Shown in pieces: positions 12,756 through 21,823 of a stretch of DNA of 64,000 bases. Numbering within the stretch: position 1 is the first letter of the stretch; every line of letters begins with the position of its first letter. The notes under the pieces are model-generated. The model was not told where the DNA came from. It was given only the letters and a program-made list of their open reading frames with translations, and made no database searches. The stretch covers positions 46,547,385-46,611,384 of the forward strand of contig NC_088295.1 in assembly GCF_032854445.1 (NCBI RefSeq). Direction: 5' to 3'. The stretch comes from Liolophura sinensis (taxonomy: Eukaryota > Mollusca > Polyplacophora > Chitonida > Chitonidae). The position numbers and the translations under genes are program-made.

Positions 12756-13772
12756 ATGCTGAGGTATACCCGCTCATATTATGAGCGTAACCTTTAGCCT
12801 AACATAAAGAGATCCCAAGCGCTCACTCACTCACTAAACATAAAGATTATCTACCATGTAATGAAGCACAAGGTTGTTCAGGAATCGTCCGGTTTCAACG
12901 TGGCATGAACTAAGGCATTATAAAGGCTGAAATTTAATTTGGAGGGGATAGTCCATAGCAGTTTCACAGTGTACGGTAGTTATTTATTGGGGAAAGTTCG
13001 CAGTAGGGGCGGTAACTCTAGCTTGTCCAGACGCTTGGACTATAACTCTAGCGCGACATCTGTAGGAAAGGGGAGAAAACCAGCCGGATAGCACACATGC
13101 ACATAACCACCATTTCACGCGGGCACATTGTGTAGCAAAAGTAAGGTGCGCTTTTAATTAAGTCTTTTATTCCAAACGTTCAAAGAGCATTGCTTTTGTA
13201 TGTAACATTGGGTGGTATTGTTTACAATAACATGCAGCGGTAAAATTTTCAACTTTATCACGTGATACTGTTAGATAATAACCAAATTAAGGTAGACTTA
13301 GACACGTTTGGTAACAACAACAACTTGGCGAATAGTCCTTTTTCTGGCTGTTAATATTACGGTGCTAGGCTATAAATTGCAACCGAATATATGCTTAAGT
13401 TGGCTTTTTGGTGTTGTGAATTTCTCATATCTGTCGATAAATATTCAGAACTGATTATTATGGCGTACAGTTTACAACAAGTCATGATAGGCACAGATGT
13501 AATGTAGGAGGCATAATCTGCATATATATGATAGTATATATTAAATTCGTTTTAGATAGCAAATTGTTCATTTTATTGGTACATTAATCCACATTAGTGC
13601 CACATTAATCTTCCAAGTTTTTGTTGAACTTGAAATTGTAGGTAGGCCTAGTGCACCTTATACTTTGGTTTAGTGTAAACAGTCTAAACAGTTCAAAATT
13701 AATCTGTGTTAATAAAATTAAACATGCAATGTTGTGTATTTCTTTGATACTTATGTTAACAATAACCTGCAA
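12756..13772. other. intergenic, nothing recognised
   Basis: No supported gene. A short CACTCACTCACT tail near 12820-12833 is a remnant of a SINE-A 3' end. Confidence 0.4.
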
Positions 13773-14980
13773 TATGTGAAAGTTTCCATGCAAAAGCTGT
13801 AATTTTAGTTCTTGGCATTTTACTCTTTTGCTTCAGCATTATCCTGTTACACATTCACTTCAACATGGTTTTTGGTTTTCTTGAGGAATTGATCAATGCC
13901 AGAAAACGTTGTCAATAATTATTAAAACATATTAAAAACAAGCACTCATTTTTATGAACTGCACATGTCTACTCGATATGCAGTATGTAGACACACCATA
14001 AAGGAGAACAAATCAGTAGACAAAGACAATGATTTAAACATGGCTTTGGGCTCGCCAGAGGTAAACTCTGACCATATGAATGAAGAATTAGGGTTTTCAT
14101 TATTTCAAAGCCATGAAATCAAAAGAGAAATTGCCCTATATATTCTTATTCCCAGAGAAATCAGGAAACTACCTGTCAGTACATGTCTTAGACATTGTAA
14201 AGGAAATTCAAGAACTATTTCACTCCTGTAGAAATGAAACGTTCACAAGAATTCATTCTGTCCTGAATAGAAATCAGATTGATGTAGAACAAATTGATGG
14301 TCTTGGTGACATTTAAATTGGATTTGCTTCAGTAGAGTCCAGTTGTGAAGCATTGTCATCTGTTTTCAAGCAATATGTCAAAGTTTTCGTGCAACAGCTG
14401 TAATTTTAGTACTCGACATTTTGCTCTTTTGCTTCGGCATTATCATGTTACACATTCATTTCAACATGGTTTTCGGTTGTCTTGTGGAATTGATCAATGC
14501 CAGAAAACATTTCTCAATAATTGACTCCTATACAAAACATATTAAAAACAAACACTCTCATTTTTATGAACTGCACATGTCTACTTGATAGGCAGTATGT
14601 AGACACAACACAAAGGAGAACAAGTTGGTAAGTGAGGACAATGATTTAAACATGGCTTTGAACACACCAGAGGTAAACTCATTCTATGAATGAAGAATTA
14701 GGGTTTTAATCATTTCAAAGCCATGATTACAAAAGAGAAATTGACCTTTTTATTCTTATTCTCAGAGAAATCAGGAAACTACCTGTCAGTACATGTCTTA
14801 GACATTGTAAAGGAAATTCAAGAACTATTTCACTCCTGTAGAAATGAAACGTTCACAAGAATTCATTCTGTCCGGAATAGAAATCAGATTGATGTGGAAC
14901 AAATTGATGGTCTTAGTGACATTTAAATTGGATTTGCTTCGGTGGAGTGCAGTTGTGAAGCATTGTCATCTGTTTTCAAG
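13773..14980 (+). repeat. direct tandem duplication (~600-bp unit) carrying a transposase fragment
   Basis: Two adjacent copies, about 13773-14371 and 14372-14980, align along their whole length with high identity and a few small indels. Each contains the same coding-like segment ending shortly before GACATTTAAATTGGATTTGC. The conserved peptide includes PEKSGNYLSVHVLDIVKEIQ and matches the upstream part of the transposase-like protein that continues at 15509. The duplication therefore copied one internal piece of a mobile element. Neither copy has a long open frame through its upstream half. Confidence 0.75.
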
Positions 14981-15113
14981 AAAATAGTTTGCTCAGAATT
15001 TTGATTTGATTAAGCCAGTTGAAATTATCCTAGGGAGGCATAACCGTAAAAAACCTGAAACCTTCATGTATGTACATTATAGCTACACTGAATGCTTTAC
15101 TTAAACATGAAGA

Positions 15114-15477
15114 GACCGGCCCGGATAGCACAGTTGGTAGAGCGTCCGCTTCAGGACCGGTAGATCCAGGATCAATCCTTGATCGAGTCACACCTAAGAC
15201 TTTAAAAGAGGAAGTTGTAACTTCCTCGTTTGGCGTTCAGCATGAAGGGGATAGTGTAACAACTGGTTGACCCGTATCAGTGTAATGGCTCGGGCGGGGC
15301 GGCTTACTTGCCTTCAGTAAGTCGTCTCGGTGAAGCAGCACTAAATAAAAGAGCGGTGGAAATCCGTCCTGCAACAAGGAGGCACATTACACGTGCATGC
15401 ACCCTAAGGATTCCTTCGTCGTCATATGACAGAAAAATTGTTGAGTACGACGTTAAACCCCAAGCACTCACTCACTC
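15114..15477 (+). mobile_element. SINE-A, full-length, with 15-bp target-site duplication
   Basis: A tRNA-like head contains a box A-like TAGCACAGTTGG (15126-15137) and a box B-like GATCCAGGATCAATCC (about 15163-15178). A conserved body follows, ending in GTTAAACCCCAAGCACTCAC with an ACTC-repeat tail. It is flanked by perfect 15-bp direct repeats ACTTAAACATGAAGA at 15099-15113 and 15478-15492, the signature of LINE-mediated retroposition. It lies inside, and interrupts, the decayed transposase gene, so it is younger than that element. Confidence 0.9.
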
Positions 15478-16365
15478 ACTTAAACATGAAGATGTTTTAG
15501 CTTAAGTTTTGAATGGACGTTCATATGCAGATGGTTTAATGGGAGACTTCTGTGATGGCAGAATTTTCAAAAGTCATCCATTCTTCAAAGAAGATTCTAA
15601 GCATTTACAGATTCAGTTATATGCAGATGAATTTCAAGTGGTTAACCCTTTGCGTACAAAGATTAAGAAATCTAAGATAAAGGCAGTGTATTTCACACTG
15701 GGGAATCTAAAACCCAAACAGAAGTCAAAATGCCATGCAGTTCAGCTTGCTGTACTTTGTCCAGCGCATCTTGTAATTAAAAAATGGGTGCAACGTTGTC
15801 TTGAAACCTTTTAACGCAGATGTTCTAGCATTGGAAAGTGATGGTCTTCCAGTTCAAATTGTCTCTAGTCTCTACTCTTGCGAGGCACAATTTCAATGGT
15901 TCTTTCAGATAACTTAGCTGTTCACTCATTGTCTGGTCTAAGTGAGAGCTTTTCGGCATTGCGAAGCTGTTGTTTCTGTAATGTCACTCGAGAAAACATG
16001 TAGACAGAGTTTGTAGCTTCAAAGTTAACATTGAGAACACCGCTGACATACAATGTGCAGATGGATCTTGTGGAAAGAACTCCAGACCTGGCATCAGTAT
16101 ATAGTATAAAGGAAAGGTTTCCCCTTAACATTGTAAAATATTTTCATGCAGTAGGGTTGAAGGGTTTGTGTCAGATTTAATGGAGGTAGTGATAGTGAAA
16201 TTCGTAAAGGAAGGATTGTTCACCTTGAAAGACTTGAATGAAAAAATCTGAATTTTCCTTATCAACAAAGTGATCAGGTTAACAATTCCTTGGTCATAGC
16301 AGAAGAGTTGTCGAAGTTTAAAACAGTTTCTCAGACATGGTGCCTTTTGCGGCTTCTACCTTTGA

Positions 16366-16719
16366 GTGAGTGAATGCTTGGAGTTAAACGTCGTACTTAA
16401 CAATTGTTCAGTCATTTGACGACGAAGGAATCCTTAGAATGCATGTAATGTGCCTCCTTGTCACAGGACAGATCTCCACTGCTCTTTTATCTAGTGTTGC
16501 TTCACTGAGATGCCTTGTCAAAGGCAAGTAAGCTGCCCCGCTCAAGTCATTATACTGATACAGGTCAACCAGTTGTTGCACTATCCCCTTCATGCTGAAC
16601 GCCAAGTGAGGAAGTCACAACTTCCTCTGTTAAGGTCTTAGGTATGACTCAACCCAACAATGACCCTGGATCTACCGTTCCCGAAGCGGATGCTCTACCA
16701 ACTGTGCTGTCGGGGCTGG
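16366..16719 (-). mobile_element. SINE-A, full-length, with 11-bp target-site duplication
   Basis: Reverse-orientation copy of the 15114-15477 SINE, from the GTGAGTGAATGCTTGG tail to the tRNA-like head (GCTCTACCAACTGTGCTGTC in plus-strand reading). It is flanked by TCTACCTTTGA at 16355-16365 and 16720-16730. It also interrupts the decayed transposase region. ORFs at 16408-16605 are readings of the SINE. Confidence 0.9.
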
Positions 16720-17490
16720 TCTACCTTTGATGATTGGCCAATACATGTATGTTCCTGAAGAGAATGTACATTTTTCAGTTCTTACTGTTAGTTTTTGGAC
16801 ATCGTTGACTTGATTTGTGCTCATTTTTTAGCAGTTGGGGATGCAGCTTATCCAGGGGATCTGGTAGAGAAGTTATTGTTTCAGTTTTTTGAGAGTGTTG
16901 ACGATATACATATAACTGTGAAACCAAAATACTCACTGCATCATGCATATCAGTTTTCGCAGTTTGGTCCGTTGAAACATTGCTGGACACTGCGTGTTTG
17001 AAGGCAAGCACAACTATTTCAAAGAGGTTGCTAATAAGACAAAAAATAAAGTGAACTTTTGTAAGACACTTGCCATGAGACACCAGTATATTCAGTGCAT
17101 ACACTATGCTAGCGAAAACTACTTGGAGTCTGTTGTAACAGATACTCGTAAGGGCAATGCAATACCAGTCTGCCTCCTTAATCACAATGTTAAAAACCTA
17201 TTAAAAGAGGTTTTAGGAGATCAGGAAATAGTGTAGCAGGTCAGTTCAGCTACATTTGAAGGCACAACATATTCCTCAGGAGGGATAATTGTGCAGGGCT
17301 TCGTTGAAGACCTGTGTCAATTTGGTATGATTGACTGTATCTTTGATCTGGGGGGATCATTGCACATTTTGCAGAGATGTCTAAAAACACAGCAGTTTAG
17401 TGTCATTTCTCTTCTTGTATTTTGCAAGAAAGTGATCAGTGGGTACTTTGTCCGCCAAGGCATTTATTTGACCAATATCCTTTGAGGTTA

Positions 17491-18309
17491 TATGCAGCTG
17501 GGGATGACAGAATGGTTGTTTTGAAATATAGATTAGTTGTACAGTGAGGTCATATTTTAAATATTAGTGTATATTAATATGCATCGATTATCATGTAATG
17601 ACCCAGTTATAATGAAGTGGCAGTTTATTGTTTATTCACTGGTTAAAGTCTTTTAAACTGTCAAAGCCTAAATGTCAGGCGAGTAGCTTATGTCTGCTTA
17701 AATCAACATTCATGTACATGTTGCAGTTAATGGCCCATTAGCCTTTGTTGTCTGGAGTTAAACTCTATTTACATAATTTATAATGACCAGTTCACCACTG
17801 TGTAATTGTAAGTATGGCACTTTCTAGTTTCCACCTATAGTAATTGGTTAAACAAGTATCAAATTGCTTAGAAACTATGTAACAGCTACAATTTGAGAGA
17901 TCTGTATCTATATAAGTGTAGTCTTTATTTTAAATTTAGTATGTCGAGCAAAAATTATTTACACTCATAACATATTTATATTTTAAATTATGGAGGTACT
18001 GCACCAGAATTATGGATTTCAATTCCGCATGTTGAAAACTATCATTCATTGCTTATATTTATATTTCTGATAGGAGTTAAATATGTTGTTGTCAGGGATG
18101 TTTAATTAACACTAACCTCTCCCTTGTAACCTGAAAAGGCATGTGCTCTCTGTGCTGGATATTTGGTCTTAATTGAGGGTACATATTTTATAGATGTACG
18201 AGTTCTTTGTCCTGTTTGGCCAACAACGAAAGTTGATATGCCAAGAACGAGCTACCCACAGATATAAAAGAACAATTTGGGATATCCTGCAAAGTTTCAA
18301 CTCCACCTA
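17491..18309. other. AT-rich spacer between the two decayed coding regions
   Basis: No recognisable coding blocks. It may be the non-coding middle of the old element or later insertion sequence. Confidence 0.35.
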
Positions 18310-18936
18310 TAATGATTAGGTTGATCTGGAATCCTGTGAAGATCTTCCAGATAGTGGGAAAGTCAAAAGTTAGCTGGAGAACCAAGTACATCAGCAGATG
18401 GCAACAAGTTAGCTGGAGAACCAAGTACATCAGCAGATGGCGACAAGTTAGGTGGAGAACCAAGTACATCAGCAAATGGCGACAAGTTAGGTGGAGAACC
18501 AAGAACATCAGCAAATGGCGACAAGTTAGGTGGAGAACCAAGAACATCAGCAAATGGCAACGAGTTAGGTGGAGAACCAAGTACGTCAGCAGATGGCGAC
18601 TAGTTAGCTGGAGAACCAAGTACATCAGCAGATGGCAACAAGTTAGCTGGAGAACTAAGTGCATCAGCAGATGGCGACAAGTTAGCTGGAGAACCAAGTA
18701 CATTAGCAAATGGCGACACTCACAGTATCAGTGAGATGGAAAATGGCTCTATGGAAGCAAGGTCTCCCATATCAGTGTTCAGTATGCCTAAGGCATGGAG
18801 ACAATTTCTGTTACCAGTGAGCAAGTTTGGGAATAGATTGTCAGCTGCTCTCCAGAAAAAGGAATCTCTTGACAAGACCCAAACCAGTGCACTGATGGAT
18901 ATTTTGTATGAAGAAATCATACAATACACCTTGTGA
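18310..18936 (+). pseudogene. decayed first exon of a SAMD3-like gene with 13-residue repeats
   Basis: From 18367 the frame reads nine 13-residue repeats of the form KLAGEPSTSADGD. It runs on in phase without a break into MENGSMEARSPISVFSMPKA and then LDKTQTSALMDILYEEIIQY to about 18928, followed by a strong donor-like sequence CTT|GTGAGT. One TAG stop (18600-18602) breaks repeat 6-7. The post-repeat segment resembles the region ahead of the conserved core in sterile-alpha-motif-domain-3-like proteins of fish and invertebrates (family recognised from memory). The frame choice is supported by continuity across the repeats and into the non-repetitive part; the longer ORF at 18312-18734 is a different, repeat-only frame. 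Confidence 0.5.
18367..18717 (+). repeat. 39-bp coding minisatellite, 9 copies
   Basis: AAGTTAGCTGGAGAACCAAG-type units repeat every 39 bp. The period is a multiple of three, so copy number can change without shifting frame. Copies differ mainly at GCT/GGT (Ala/Gly), TAC/GAA-like third-position sites and GCAGAT/GCAAAT (Asp/Asn). Confidence 0.9.
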
Positions 18937-20852
18937 GTCCAACATTTTTTTTAATTTGTTGGAAAAAGACTTTGCTCACAGTTATAACATTAAAATGTTA
19001 GAGGTCTCTGTTTACCCGCTGGACAGATGGTAAAAGGCTTGTAAATCTGCTGATTCCATGGGTCGCCCAGGTAAGCTTCCAGATTCCAAGGACCAGCAAA
19101 GGTGCAATAATGCCATCTGAAACCACATGCCTAGCTGTCATTGTGGTCAGAAGTGTCCTGCACAAAGCTTATGTATAAATGGGTACATTATGTGGCCTGA
19201 ATACTGCCAGATCAAGGTGTATATAGCAAAATGTCAGCAGAACTGGCACTTTAGATGCTCTTGGTGTTAAGGTCACTGTTACAGCTAAATTTGCGATTTT
19301 TTTCACAGCATATACAATAAGTGTATATATAAAAATCTGAGTTTTTGTTTTTATTCTTTCAGTTTTCCTTCTCCCTCCCAGTATGTGGTTGTCATTGAGG
19401 CTTTACTAATCTCCTACCCCACTTAGGAACTTTAAAGATCGGGGATTTTACTCTTGAAGGAGACCCTGCTTTGGTGAGTTAGTTTGATAAATTTTTGTTG
19501 GCATTCCAAGAGATATACAATGGTTTGACTTAGCTGGCATTCTTGAAATTGTCCTACAAGCACAGCTTGGACAGGGGATTTTTGGATTCCTAGGCTTTCT
19601 GTGCTTGTTACAAAAAGCAGCCATACTTGTATGGACATACTCGTATGCACAGTTTAATGTTAATTCCAGACCACTGGTCTTCCACCAGTAGTGTGTATCA
19701 GTATGTACATCGCAGCCAAGGCCTGATTTTTTCAAAACCTTACATGAACGAAACACGTTTGTGGGGAAATTAAGCCTATGGTTGTTCGCTATGCAAAAAT
19801 CGATCTTGCATAACCTGACATCCACGTGGCCGGTTACAGCAGAGACACGTGTCACAATTGATGGTTTGTCATGTTGCTGTTGTTTGGCTTGTGTGGTCAA
19901 AGTTTTCCATGCTTTAACCATTTGCTGTTTGTTACTTCTCCTAATCACTGAACACGAACACTTGACTTGACATGCTAACATTTACTTTCATACACCCAAA
20001 TACATGTACAAACATCTGAGCATTCTCATCACTTCCCACAGACTTCCTTCTGCGTAATCCCGCGTTGCTACATGTACTTTGTAACTGTGAGGTGGGTAAA
20101 CAAACAGAAAGTGTAAGACTGTTACAGTTATCACTGTTCTCCCCAAACACGGTCAGTTTTAGATCGTATGACGCTATCAGCTAAATAAAGTCTTCATTTA
20201 ATAACTTGAAGGAGGACATGGACTGTAATTAGCTGAAATATCACAGATTTTCAGCCAAAAAAGTACAAATTGCGTAACCACCACGTAACCTAACAATCAT
20301 TATCGTCAAATTGTCAGGCCTGACATGGCACAAAGTTTATCAGTATCATGCTAAAGGTCAGTGGTTTACCCTATACGCTCTAGTTTCATTACCCATGGAG
20401 CTATCCTCTATATTATGAGTGGAAAATTCTTGAGTATGACATTAAACAACATTAAATAAGTACGTGCATTGCCAGGGGAATAAGCCAAACAGCTGTTTCA
20501 GGTGCACAACTTGACACAACAGGGTCTTTGGGATACACAAGGACATGACATGCCCCATGTAAAAGCATGTACATGTGAACGTCAGCAGTCACACACAATT
20601 CAACACATTTTGTGTGATTTATGTGAATTTTTCAAACACTTCTACATGTACATGGGCATAGTTTCATGTCGAAAACTTAAAACAGTGCACATGAAAAACT
20701 AGGATTGCTAGATGCTGCACTTTAGCTGAAAGTCCTCATTGTTGAAGCATAGGCATAAAATCTGTGTGTTGTTATATATGCCAGCTATCTAGCCCATGAT
20801 GTTATCTACTGTTAATTATATGTTAGTTTCGCTTGACTCTTTCTCAGTTATG
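18937..20852. other. probable intron or insertion within the decayed SAMD3-like region
   Basis: Lies between the GTGAGT donor at 18929 and the next coding-like block at about 21824. ORFs on both strands at 19432-20150 have no recognisable domain. A SINE-B-like tail fragment (TTCTTGAGTATGACATTAAAC) occurs near 20430-20455. Confidence 0.35.
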
Positions 20853-20998
20853 TGCCTCTCCGACCGTACATGGAAAGGTCTGTCAGCAACCTGCAGATGG
20901 TCGTGGATTTCCACCCACCATAATTCTGGCTGCCGTCGTACAAGTGAAATATTCTTGAGTACAGTGTAAAACACCAAACAAAGAAATAAATAAATTCT
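20853..20998 (+). mobile_element. SINE-B partial copy
   Basis: CCGTACATGGAAAGGTCTGTC, CAACCTGCAGATGGTCGTGG and AAATATTCTTGAGTACAGTG followed by an AAATAAATAAAT-type tail match the 3' two-thirds of the copy at 28547-28786. Confidence 0.8.
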
Positions 20999-21153
20999 CA
21001 GTCATGTGATATATTTCAGGAAAAAATTAAAGTACATGTGCGATTGGTGTTTTGAAACAAATTTTTGCACAAAATCTCATTTTGAATTAACATTTAAGAA
21101 TTATCACGATGTGAAGAAAGTGTATTATTTTTCATTAATATAGGTTTGTTGTA

Positions 21154-21301
21154 CATGGAATTTCTGACACTGAAGTAACGATTTCAAGACCAGTGAAAAT
21201 ACTGGCTCATGACTAACTCATGACGGTGGAGCTAGACACCACTCGAGCTAGTATTTTCATTGATCTCAAGATAGTTATTTGAGTGTTGGAAATTCAACAA
21301 T
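21154..21301. mobile_element. MITE-like element with ~50-bp TIRs and 11-bp direct repeats
   Basis: TGGAATTTCTGACACTGAAG at the left is mirrored by the right end (GAGTGTTGGAAATTCAACAA in plus reading), continuing to GAAAATACT near the centre. The element is flanked by GGTTTGTTGTA at 21143-21153 and 21302-21312. An 11-bp duplication would suit a Mutator-like transposase, but this is inferred from length alone. Confidence 0.65.
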
Positions 21302-21427
21302 GGTTTGTTGTAATGATATCATTTAGCAGAAATAAATAAGATTTACCAATAAATGGCAGAATATGACTCACTATATACACTGTGCCACATAACCCTGTCT
21401 GGATCATAGGTGTAACTTCCTTACCCG

Positions 21428-21736
21428 TAAGTCCGCTTCAGGAGCGATAGATCCAGGATCAATCCTGGGTCGGGGCACACCTAAGACCTTAAAAGAGGAA
21501 GTTGTAACTTCCTCGCTTGGCATTCAGCATGAAGGGGATAGTGCAACGACTGGTTGACCCGTATCAGTATAATGGCTCCAGCTGGGCGGCTTACTTGCCT
21601 TCGGTAAGTCGTCTCAGTGAAGCAGCTTTAGATAAAACAGCAGTGGAAATCCGTCCTGCAACAAGGAGGTACATTACATACACCCCAAGGATTCCTTGAG
21701 CAGGACGTTAAACCTCAAGCACTCACTCACTCACTC
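21428..21736 (+). mobile_element. SINE-A, 5'-damaged copy
   Basis: Matches SINE-A from the anticodon-arm region (TCCGCTTCAGGAGCGATAGA) through to the ACTCACTCACTCACT tail. The start of the tRNA-like head is missing or altered. The ORF at 21517-21699 is a reading of the SINE. Confidence 0.85.
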
Positions 21737-21823
21737 GTTTCCTGTAACAAAGAAGGAAACTATTTGGGTGCGTCTTAGTTATTTGTCTGATATTGTTTAA
21801 TATTTTCTTCATTCTATTTGTAG

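Larger units (their letters stand above)
14981..17490 (+). pseudogene. decayed transposase-like gene
   Basis: A once-continuous plus-strand coding region is now broken by stops, frameshifts and two SINE insertions. Recognisable blocks in order are LLKHED.VL at about 15096-15113 and 15478-15500; a 101-codon open stretch (15509-15814) with DFCDGRIFKSHPFF, LYADEFQVVNPL and YFTLGNLKPKQKSK; SDNLAVHSLSGL and SCCFCNVTREN around 15900-16010; FEGKHNYFKEV with CKTLAMRHQ at 16997-17090; and a C-terminal block with ATFEGTTYSSGGIIVQGF near 17250-17310. From memory these blocks match a repetitive 'uncharacterized' protein family widespread in fish and invertebrate genomes. I cannot name the transposon superfamily. 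Conserved acids in LYADEF, LSDN and FEGKH are candidate DDE residues. In-frame stops (for example within ...ENM-TAG-TEF...) make it non-functional. Confidence 0.7.

Noticed and set aside
15114-15200. tRNA gene
   Set aside because: Box A/B-like sequences are present but the cloverleaf is degenerate and the sequence continues into a SINE body with target duplications.
18188-18734. ORFs of 173 (minus) and 140 (plus) codons over the 39-bp repeat
   Set aside because: A 39-bp period keeps all six frames open. Only the frame reading KLAGEPSTSADGD continues into a family-like non-repetitive segment.
19448-19981. 177-codon minus-strand ORF
   Set aside because: No recognisable motif, signal peptide or splice context; it lies in a probable intron or insertion inside a decayed element.
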